Shown: piece by piece, positions 26,548 to 33,030 of the stretch | Layout: each line of letters begins with the position of its first letter | Numbering within the stretch: position 1 is the stretch's first letter | From: Dyadobacter sp. SG02 | Lineage (GTDB): Bacteria > Bacteroidota > Bacteroidia > Cytophagales > Spirosomataceae | Assembly (NCBI RefSeq): GCF_900109045.1 | Contig: NZ_FNYL01000004.1 | Coordinates: forward strand, 356,055-420,054 | DNA: 64,000 bases | Direction of reading: 5' to 3' | The notes under the pieces: generated by a model | The model's input: only the letters and a program-made list of their open reading frames with translations | Databases searched by the model: none | What the model was told of the DNA's origin: nothing | Position numbers and translations under genes: made by a program

Positions 26548-26951
26548 ATGAATTTGTCCCGCCCGATTTCCATACTGACCCTTTTCTGATAGCTGCATCC
26601 TGCTCTCGGAAAAATGAAAAGAGCCCTCAGCTGGTTGAGGCTAACCGTTTGCATCTTGAAGCCATTGAAATTTCAAAAAATCTGGAAGTACAACTTGAAA
26701 GCTTGCCGTCGAGGGCAGAAGACGATATCGAAAAGTCGAAGATCGATAGTTTGAAAAACCTGATCGAGATCTGGAAAGAGAATGTAATTGAAGTACCGGG
26801 CTTCGCACATGAGCATGCGCACGGCGCACATTCACACAAGGCAGCCCCGCCAATGACGGACGAATCGATGCTGGATTATCAGCGGCAATCGAGGGAAGCT
26901 ATTATTGAATTGAAAAGCGCCATCTCCAAAATTGACAGCCTGCGAAAATGA
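26548..26951 (+). pseudogene. His-rich lipoprotein gene with a frameshift in its signal peptide
   Basis: From the ATG at 26548 the frame reads MNLSRPISILTLF and then stops (TGA at 26587). A +1 shift at the TTTT run (26582-26585) restores LIAASCSRKNEKSPQL and continues open to 26951. One extra T would give a lipoprotein signal with lipidation Cys followed by about 115 mature residues. The mature part is helical (IEISKNLEVQLESL, DIEKSKIDSLKNL) with a His-rich loop HEHAHGAHSHK, which is suited to metal binding. The rest of the gene shows no decay, so a sequencing error or phase variation is as likely as real loss. Its stop overlaps the next gene by 4 bp. Confidence 0.72.
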
Positions 26952-27382
26952 AACGAATCGCTATCTTCTGTATCCCGCTGCTGGCTTTTACGTTTCGGGC
27001 GGAGCCGTTGCAAATTACCTGGAAACGACTGACCGATGTGCGGTTTAGCCGAAAGCTGAACACTGAATTGAGCATGTATTTCCTCTACCCTACTTTCGGG
27101 CCATCGGTGAATGCATTACAGGGAAAGGAGGTCAGTATCCGGGGTTACATGATCCCGGTGGATGCCAACGACAATATTTACGTGATTTCCGCCAAACCCA
27201 TGGCGGCCTGCTTCTTCTGCGGCGGCGCAGGCCCGGAATCCATCATCGAATTGCAGTTCCGGAAGAAAAAACAACGCTTCCGGACCGACGAAGTGCTGAC
27301 AGTCCGGGGAAAACTGACACTTAATGCAAATGATGTCGATCACCTCAACTACATTCTGAAAGACGCCGAGGTGATCGAATAA
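26948..27382 (+). CDS. Exported DUF3299-like protein
   Basis: This 144-residue protein has a signal peptide (KRIAIFCIPLLAFTFRAEP), then a compact beta-rich domain. It includes VSIRGYMIPVDANDNIYVIS and a CFFCGGAGPESIIEL motif, and later VLTVRGKLTLNANDVDHLNYILKDAEV. That order resembles the DUF3299 family of predicted periplasmic proteins; the CxxC of CFFCGG may bind a metal or be redox active. It overlaps the His-rich lipoprotein gene by 4 bp (ATGA), so the two are translationally coupled and probably share a role in metal handling. It converges on the next gene with a 3-bp gap. Confidence 0.7.
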   Translation: MKRIAIFCIPLLAFTFRAEPLQITWKRLTDVRFSRKLNTELSMYFLYPTFGPSVNALQGKEVSIRGYMIPVDANDNIYVISAKPMAACFFCGGAGPESIIELQFRKKKQRFRTDEVLTVRGKLTLNANDVDHLNYILKDAEVIE

Positions 27383-27385
27383 GTA

Positions 27386-28090
27386 TCAGGGGATTTTTTC
27401 CCAAATCTCATGGACCGGTTTGCCATCGCTACTTTTGCCACTATGGCCCCAGCGGCCATTGTCGAGCTTGTAATCGAACTTCAGTGACGAACCCACCCGG
27501 TTGTTGTCCTTGGAAAAGAACTGGATGTTTTCGGTGTACTTGCCGTCCTTGGCAGTGTAGGTACCACCACCCGTCGCATAAAATTTCTTAACGGCGGGAT
27601 CGATAGCGAACCATTGAAAGCGGGTTTTTGAAAGTAGTTTAAGCGTTTTCCGCGTTCCTTCCTGATGTATCTGAACGAGTGCACCCTGCCCGTTGTCGCG
27701 TTCGGTAATATGCCAGGCACCAGCCATGGGCACATTATTCGTAGCGTCGTCGACACGCATCCACACCATCGCCTCTTCGTACCGTAATGTCAGAATATCG
27801 TCTTTCACAACGACAGTGAACTCGATCGGGATCCCGATTTTAGCCGTATCCGCCGAATTGAATTCCGGCGTGTAAGTCATTTTGTCGCCGTTCATCGTGA
27901 ACGGGCCGCCTTCGGTCCTTTCAAAATATTTGTTACCAATGCTGTAAGAAGCGATAACAAGGTAATTATCAGCCACAATGAGTGTCGAAGCGCTACCCGT
28001 AGGCTCCTGCGATTTCCACGCGCCTTTGGGCAATTGGGCGAAGGAGAGAAAAGAAATGAGTAGAAAGGCGGTCGTCAGTATATGTTTCAT
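27386..28090 (-). CDS. Exported protein with two lipocalin-like repeats
   Basis: This 234-residue protein has a signal peptide (to about residue 19, FLSFAQ). The body appears to be two beta-rich units, one starting LPKGAWKSQEPTGSAST and the other MAGAWHITERDNGQGA. Each begins with a GxW-type start and ends with strand-rich segments, which suggests small lipocalin-like barrels. I cannot name a family. The last residues are VHEIWEKIP. A consensus promoter (28126-28155) lies upstream, so it is an independent transcription unit. Confidence 0.72.
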   Translation of the reverse strand: MKHILTTAFLLISFLSFAQLPKGAWKSQEPTGSASTLIVADNYLVIASYSIGNKYFERTEGGPFTMNGDKMTYTPEFNSADTAKIGIPIEFTVVVKDDILTLRYEEAMVWMRVDDATNNVPMAGAWHITERDNGQGALVQIHQEGTRKTLKLLSKTRFQWFAIDPAVKKFYATGGGTYTAKDGKYTENIQFFSKDNNRVGSSLKFDYKLDNGRWGHSGKSSDGKPVHEIWEKIP

Positions 28091-28125
28091 TGCATTCGGT
28101 TTGATGGAGTTACCATATACGTTAT

Positions 28126-28155
28126 CAAAATTATGCCAATTTCAGCGGGAAGCAA
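28126..28155 (-). promoter_or_regulatory. Consensus promoter for the lipocalin-like gene
   Basis: On the minus strand TTG (28155-28153) is followed after 19 bp by TAATTTTG (28133-28126), an exact fit to TTG-N19-TAnnTTTG. It lies 35 bp before the ATG at 28090 and just past the recO stop. Confidence 0.65.
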
Positions 28156-28158
28156 TTT

Positions 28159-28854
28159 TCAACGCAAAACTTCCCGTAAAACATCCAGCGACCTGATCTC
28201 TCCAAGCGCGTCCATGTGGATTTTGTAAAAGAAAACCATCTTTTCGAGGATACTGATCCGCCTCGTCCTGTCCAGCGGAATGGACATACCGTAGCCATTT
28301 TCCAGCATTCGCACCGTGGCCGCGTGCTCCTGGGCGTCGGGGGTGTGCGGGAAATGGTTGTCTTTCAACTCACTTTCGAGATCTTCCGCCGTCTCCACTC
28401 CAAAGCCCAGGTAATGTGCCAGTTGCATGAGAAACTGAATGTGAAAATTCTCAAAACCGGTCTCCGCTTCATCCAGATACAGTACCGATTGTTCAATAAA
28501 ATGAAACAATGGCTCGTTGTTTTCCTCCTCGCGCAAAGTTTTAGCGAGCATTTCGGTCATAAAGAGCGCCAGGCCCGATTTTATTACTTCGAAAGGTATG
28601 GAGAAGAACGGGGCATAGCATTTCATCTCGGAAATGCGGTGGATGGTATCCTCCTTGTTTTTATGATACACCACCAGATCAAGTAATGTGAGCGGCTGAA
28701 AGAAAGCGATCCGGTTGGTTTTGGACTTGCTGCTCCTTACGCCATTTACAATATAAGTCTGAATACCAAAGGCTTCCGTGTAAATCTTCGCGATAATGGA
28801 AGATTCCTTATATCGGATGTAGCTCAATGCAATGCCGCGGGTTTTATGGAGCAT
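28159..28854 (-). CDS. recO: DNA repair protein RecO
   Basis: The ATG giving MLHKTRGIALSYIRYKESS is chosen; it opens the OB-fold domain that starts all RecO proteins, giving 231 residues. RecO loads RecA on gaps with RecF and RecR. The N-terminal domain includes IAKIYTEAFGIQTYIVNGVR and KTNRIAFFQPLTLLDLVVYHK. The C-terminal part is helical with no obvious zinc cysteines, as in other Bacteroidota. A TAnnTTTG box (TATTTTTG, 28885-28878 on the minus strand) lies 23 bp upstream. It is divergent from purF. Confidence 0.9.
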   Translation of the reverse strand: MLHKTRGIALSYIRYKESSIIAKIYTEAFGIQTYIVNGVRSSKSKTNRIAFFQPLTLLDLVVYHKNKEDTIHRISEMKCYAPFFSIPFEVIKSGLALFMTEMLAKTLREEENNEPLFHFIEQSVLYLDEAETGFENFHIQFLMQLAHYLGFGVETAEDLESELKDNHFPHTPDAQEHAATVRMLENGYGMSIPLDRTRRISILEKMVFFYKIHMDALGEIRSLDVLREVLR

Positions 28855-28877
28855 GGAAATTTTAATATCAAGTTGAT

Positions 28878-28885
28878 CAAAAATA
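28878..28885 (-). promoter_or_regulatory. Candidate -7 box for recO
   Basis: The minus strand reads TATTTTTG, 23 bp before the recO ATG. A TTG lies 26 bp further upstream, which is longer than usual. Confidence 0.35.
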
Positions 28886-28926
28886 GTTATCTTTCTTGTA
28901 ATGAGAATCTGCAATTATTCTTTGAT

Positions 28927-28946
28927 CCGGCAGTTAAAACTGCCGG
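28927..28946. repeat. 20-bp near-perfect palindrome between recO and purF
   Basis: CCGGCAGTTAAAACTGCCGG has two 9-bp arms around a 2-bp centre. No T tract follows, so it is not a typical terminator. It sits between the divergent recO and purF promoters and could be an operator. Confidence 0.6.
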
Positions 28947-29042
28947 CAATGCATTGATGTCGGGAACAATTTTTACCGGCGGGTTGCAATTCCACTGCAG
29001 TCCGTTTCAACTGGCTGAGATGAATTGAAAAATTGAACAATT

Positions 29043-29077
29043 TTGGAGTTTTTTAAGCCAAAGGATTTGTACCTTTG
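29043..29077 (+). promoter_or_regulatory. Candidate promoter for purF
   Basis: TTG (29043-29045) and TACCTTTG (29070-29077) are separated by 24 bp, one base beyond the usual range. The leader to the ATG at 29185 would be about 100 nt. Confidence 0.45.
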
Positions 29078-29184
29078 TAAGAAATAACGAACTAAACGGG
29101 AATCGAAATTCGTTACGCTAATATTCAGGGAATACGCTTTGCATACCAGCAAACACCAATATCTCTAACAGCATTACTCTTCTT

Positions 29185-31077
29185 ATGAGCGACGCCATTA
29201 AGCATGAGTGCGGCATAGCACTTATCCGTCTTAGAAAGCCTTATCAATACTACATCGACAAGTACGAAACGCCGCTGTACGCAGTTCATAAGCTTTCGGT
29301 CATGATGGAAAAACAGGTCAACCGGGGCCAGGATGGAGCCGGGGTAGCCAATATCAAGATCGATGTCCCGCCCGGGAAACGATACATCAGCCGATACAGA
29401 TCCGTAGAACCTCAGCCACTTACGGATATTTTTTCCAAAATCCATAAAAAATTCCGGAAAGGTCTCAAAAACAACCGCGATCACGTCAACGACGCGAAAT
29501 GGTTGCAGGAGAACCTGGCATTTACGGGAGAAGTATGGTTGGGACATCTTCGTTATGGCACGCATGGCACCAATGAAGTGGAAAACTGCCACCCGATGCT
29601 GCGCCAAAGTAACTGGCGGAGCCGCAATCTGGTAATGGCGGGGAACTTCAACATGACCAATGTGGATGAGCTTTTTGGCAAACTGGTTTCACTCGGCCAG
29701 CACCCGAAAGAGAAAGTCGACACCGTAACGGTAATGGAAAAAATTGGACATTTCCTGGATGAAGAAAACCAGCGGGTGTTCGAGCGCTTCAAAGGAATTT
29801 ACGAAAACCCGACATTGTCCGACGTCATCGAAGACAATATCGACCTGCCCCGATTGCTGTACCGCTCCTGCCGCGACTTCGACGGTGGTTATGCGATGTG
29901 CGGTCTTACAGGTTATGGTGCGTCGTTCGTGATCCGCGACCCGGCAGGTATCCGTCCGGCATTCTATTATGCTGATGATGAGGTAGTTGTGGTAGCATCT
30001 GAAAAGCAGGCTATCAAGGCTGCATTCAATGTGGACTACAATCAGATCACGGAAATTACGCCGGGTTCTGCGTTGATCGTCGACAAAAATGGCGAATATA
30101 ACGAGTTCCCGATCCTGCCTCGTTTGGAAAAACGCTCATGCAGTTTCGAGCGCATTTATTTCTCCCGTGGTACCGATCCGGGCATCTATAATGAGCGGAA
30201 ACAGCTCGGTAAGCTGCTGATCCCGCAGATTCTTAAAGAAGTTAACTACGACCTCGAAAACACGATATTCTCGTACATCCCGAACACGGCCGAAACGGCG
30301 TTCCTGGGAATGATCGAAGGTCTGGAAGAATATCTGGCGAAAAAACGCAAGCAGGCTATCATGGAAGGCATCCTTTTCGAAGCCGACCTTGAAAAAGTGC
30401 TTTCGTTCCGCCCGAGGATTGAGAAACTGGTGACAAAGGATGTAAAATCCCGCACATTCATCACCGCCGACGCCCTGCGCGACGATATGGTTTCGAGTGT
30501 GTACGATACCACTTTCGAGGTGGTCCGCAAGAATGTCGATACTGTCGTAATCATCGACGACTCGATCGTTCGTGGTACCACGCTTGAAAAGAGCATTCTC
30601 ACTATGCTCGACCGCCTCAAACCGAAGAAGATCGTGGTAGCGTCGTCCGCGCCACAAATCCGCTTCCCGGATTGCTACGGTATCGACATGTCGAGAATGA
30701 AGGACTTCGTCGCTTACCGCGCGGTATTGAAATTGCTGGAAGAACGTGATATGGAATACAAGCTGGAAGATGCTTATACACAAAGCGTTACTGCTTTGGC
30801 GACAAAGAATCCATACCATACCAACTATGTAAAAGCATTGTATGATCCTTTCACCGACGAAGAGATTTCGCAAAAAATCGCTGAAATCATCCGTCCGAAA
30901 GGTCTCAATGCGGAACTCGCAGTGGTATTCCAAACCGTCGAAAACCTGCATAAAGCCTGCCCCGATCACCTCGGCGACTGGTATTTCACAGGAAACTATC
31001 CGACGCAGGGTGGAAATAAAGTGGTAAACAAAGCCTTTACCAATTCCTACGAGGGTAAATTGGAAAGAGCTTATTGA
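29185..31077 (+). CDS. purF: Amidophosphoribosyltransferase-type class II glutamine amidotransferase (long form)
   Basis: This 630-residue enzyme matches PurF, the first step of purine synthesis (PRPP plus glutamine to phosphoribosylamine). Cys9 in KHECGIALIRL would be the glutaminase nucleophile after removal of a short propeptide. QVNRGQDGAGV, GHLRYGTHG and NFNMTNVDELF follow. The PRPP loop is VVIIDDSIVRGTT, with FITADALRDDMV before it. It is about 130-160 residues longer than E. coli or Bacillus PurF, mostly through insertions in the N-terminal half. Bacteroidota can carry both a short and this long form, so it may be a paralogue rather than the main PurF. Confidence 0.82.
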   Translation: MSDAIKHECGIALIRLRKPYQYYIDKYETPLYAVHKLSVMMEKQVNRGQDGAGVANIKIDVPPGKRYISRYRSVEPQPLTDIFSKIHKKFRKGLKNNRDHVNDAKWLQENLAFTGEVWLGHLRYGTHGTNEVENCHPMLRQSNWRSRNLVMAGNFNMTNVDELFGKLVSLGQHPKEKVDTVTVMEKIGHFLDEENQRVFERFKGIYENPTLSDVIEDNIDLPRLLYRSCRDFDGGYAMCGLTGYGASFVIRDPAGIRPAFYYADDEVVVVASEKQAIKAAFNVDYNQITEITPGSALIVDKNGEYNEFPILPRLEKRSCSFERIYFSRGTDPGIYNERKQLGKLLIPQILKEVNYDLENTIFSYIPNTAETAFLGMIEGLEEYLAKKRKQAIMEGILFEADLEKVLSFRPRIEKLVTKDVKSRTFITADALRDDMVSSVYDTTFEVVRKNVDTVVIIDDSIVRGTTLEKSILTMLDRLKPKKIVVASSAPQIRFPDCYGIDMSRMKDFVAYRAVLKLLEERDMEYKLEDAYTQSVTALATKNPYHTNYVKALYDPFTDEEISQKIAEIIRPKGLNAELAVVFQTVENLHKACPDHLGDWYFTGNYPTQGGNKVVNKAFTNSYEGKLERAY

Positions 31078-31096
31078 TAGTAGAAATTAACTGATG

Positions 31097-31131
31097 ATAG
31101 CCGGCTTGGAAACGAGCCGGCTATTTTTTTA
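31097..31131 (+). terminator. Rho-independent terminator after purF
   Basis: A 10-bp stem (ATAGCCGGCT / AGCCGGCTAT) with an 8-nt loop is followed directly by a run of seven or more T. It lies 20 bp after the purF stop. Confidence 0.9.
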
Positions 31132-31179
31132 TGCCACATTTCTGTTAATTTGCCACCTCAATTCTCAACCTAAATCTCA

Positions 31180-31677
31180 ATGACCCAATTCAACACAATT
31201 AAGAAGGCTTGCCTCGCATTCTTCCTGGTATTGACGGCTACTTTCGCTCAGGCGCAAGGTACCCTGAACGACATTGCGTTCCTCGACGGTCGCTGGCTCG
31301 GGACTTATAACGGTGGGCCGATCGAAGCTTCCTGGACTGCACCCAAAGGCAATAACATCGTCGGGTTCATCCGGATGATCAAAGACGACAAACCTGCTCT
31401 TTACGAGATCTTTGCATTTGAACAGACCGATAATGGCCCGGTGGCAATGGTGAAACATTTCAAACCCGGGATGATTTCGCTGGAAGAAAAAGAGGTGGCC
31501 GATCGCTACAAGTTTATCGAGGCCAAAAAGAACCAGGCATTGTTTGAAAAAGACGACGCGTCGGTGCGGATCATTTATGAGAGACGCTCTCCTACTCAGC
31601 TCGTTATCCAACGCGGGAAGAAAGAAAACGACAAATGGAGCTTCGTGGACCTGTTTATTTTCAACAAAATTCCCTGA
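31180..31677 (+). CDS. Exported DUF6265-like protein
   Basis: This 165-residue protein has a signal peptide ending FAQAQG near residue 25. The mature domain opens with LNDIAFLDGRWLGTYNGGPIEASW and contains KGNNIVGFIRMIKDDKPALYEIF and later RSPTQLVIQRG, a pattern seen in DUF6265-type proteins. It probably forms a small beta barrel in the periplasm. The role is unknown. Terminators flank it on both sides, so it is a single-gene unit. Confidence 0.75.
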   Translation: MTQFNTIKKACLAFFLVLTATFAQAQGTLNDIAFLDGRWLGTYNGGPIEASWTAPKGNNIVGFIRMIKDDKPALYEIFAFEQTDNGPVAMVKHFKPGMISLEEKEVADRYKFIEAKKNQALFEKDDASVRIIYERRSPTQLVIQRGKKENDKWSFVDLFIFNKIP

Positions 31678-31695
31678 GGTATTCCGATTTTTCAG

Positions 31696-31729
31696 AACAG
31701 CAATCCAGAAACGGGTTGCTGTTTTTTTA
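31696..31729 (+). terminator. Rho-independent terminator after the DUF6265-like gene
   Basis: An 11-bp stem (AACAGCAATCC with GGGTTGCTGTT) is followed by a run of seven T. Confidence 0.85.
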
Positions 31730-31733
31730 TACC

Positions 31734-32180
31734 TTAATTTTTAAGGATAAGATATACGCCTCCAACAAGCAGAATGGCTCCCAAAATGCGCGGTAAATTC
31801 AGTTGATGCACCGCAAATCCCTGTAAACCAAAATGATCAATGGTCATGACGGTTACCATCTGGCCTGCGATGATGAGGCACATCATATTGGATGGGCCGA
31901 TATTGCGAACGATAATAATAACGGTGACCACATAGAAAGCACCAAGCACCCCGCCCATGAAACGCGTCCAGGAAACCTGTTTGATGTCGGCGAGCGAGGG
32001 GACAGGGTTTTGATTGAAACAGGCAAATGCAATGGAGAGAACCAGCAATCCCACAAAAAAAGAGGTCATCGCCGCAAGAATCGGGTTATTGATCGACTCC
32101 CGGAGCTGCGTATTCACGCCCGATTGCACCGCGTTGCTGATACCAATGAGGAAAGCGAAGATCAGGAAAATCCAGTTCAT
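31734..32180 (-). CDS. DMT-superfamily membrane protein (YdcZ/DUF606 type)
   Basis: This 148-residue inner-membrane protein has five hydrophobic helices. NAVQSGVNTQLRESINNPILAAMTSFFVG, split over residues 16-45, and the later ARNIGPSNMMCLIIAGQMV-like segment (VRNIGPSNMMCLIIAGQMV) match the DUF606/YdcZ group, small half-size members of the drug/metabolite transporter superfamily. Its substrate is unknown. It follows nuoK by 15 bp on the same strand and may be read from the nuo transcript, although it has no known link to complex I. Confidence 0.85.
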   Translation of the reverse strand: MNWIFLIFAFLIGISNAVQSGVNTQLRESINNPILAAMTSFFVGLLVLSIAFACFNQNPVPSLADIKQVSWTRFMGGVLGAFYVVTVIIIVRNIGPSNMMCLIIAGQMVTVMTIDHFGLQGFAVHQLNLPRILGAILLVGGVYLILKN

Positions 32181-32195
32181 GCGGGAATTTTTAAG

Positions 32196-32507
32196 CTATT
32201 GCTTCAATTCATTTACCTTGTCAGGATCGACAGTTTTGAAACGGCCGTAGACACGCAGAATGATCGCCAGGGCCACAGTCACTTCGGCTGCCGCAACGAC
32301 GATCACAAACAGCGCGAAAAGCTGCCCGCTCAAACGCTCGGGATCGTGCCGCCCGAATGCTACCAGATTGATATTGACCGCATTCAGCATGAGCTCAATT
32401 CCGAGGAGCATACCGATAAAATGCCGTTTGGTAATGGAAATAGCCAGTCCAATGCAAAACAATGCGGCTGCAACGACGAGATAATATTGTACGGGAATCA
32501 CTGTCAT
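32196..32507 (-). CDS. nuoK: NADH-quinone oxidoreductase subunit K
   Basis: This 103-residue membrane subunit of complex I has three helices and the conserved glutamates in GMLLGIELMLNAVNINLVAF (second helix) and the third-helix VAAAEVTVALAIILRVY. Length is typical. It overlaps nuoJ by 4 bp, showing tight coupling. Complex I passes electrons to menaquinone and pumps protons. Confidence 0.96.
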   Translation of the reverse strand: MTVIPVQYYLVVAAALFCIGLAISITKRHFIGMLLGIELMLNAVNINLVAFGRHDPERLSGQLFALFVIVVAAAEVTVALAIILRVYGRFKTVDPDKVNELKQ

Positions 32508-33025
32508 GCGGTCGGATTTCGGTTTAATGCGAGGTAGGCCGCCCCGATGAGTGCAACCAGCAAAAGGATAGCGGCTATTTCAAAAGGTAACAAATGGCTC
32601 GTCATCAGCTCCACGCCAATCGTTTTGATAGTCGATTTGGTACTCATTTCCTCTCCCGCCATTCTGAAATCCGAAGACAGAATCACTTTGACCAACAGCC
32701 CAAAAAGTCCGGCGCCAGCCACGAAGCCCCAGATTTTGCGGGTAATCGGCACTTCGACGCGGTTATGGCGTGTAGAATCGTCGCTTTTCTCTTTCTGCTG
32801 CGTCAGCATGATTCCGAAAATCAGCAACACTAGGATGCCGCCAACATAGATCATGATCTGCGACACCGCCAGGAAATCTGCTCCCGCGAGCACGTACAAC
32901 GCTGCTACGCCAAGGAATGCAACAAACAATGCGAATGCGCCGTAAATCAGGTTTTTTGAAAAAAGTATACAAAGGCCTGCCCCGAGCGTCAATGCAGAAA
33001 ACATGTAAAATATAATTGCTTCCAT
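32504..33025 (-). CDS. nuoJ: NADH-quinone oxidoreductase subunit J
   Basis: This 173-residue membrane subunit of complex I has five helices. IFYMFSALTLGAGLCILFSK starts it, and the third helix carries the conserved QIMIYVGGILVLLIFGIML segment. It lies 5 bp downstream of nuoI and overlaps nuoK by 4 bp. Confidence 0.95.
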   Translation of the reverse strand: MEAIIFYMFSALTLGAGLCILFSKNLIYGAFALFVAFLGVAALYVLAGADFLAVSQIMIYVGGILVLLIFGIMLTQQKEKSDDSTRHNRVEVPITRKIWGFVAGAGLFGLLVKVILSSDFRMAGEEMSTKSTIKTIGVELMTSHLLPFEIAAILLLVALIGAAYLALNRNPTA

Positions 33026-33030
33026 TGAGC

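Noticed and set aside
28846-29028. A 60-codon plus-strand frame upstream of purF
   Set aside because: It crosses the recO start, the recO promoter box and the 20-bp palindrome and has no recognisable features.
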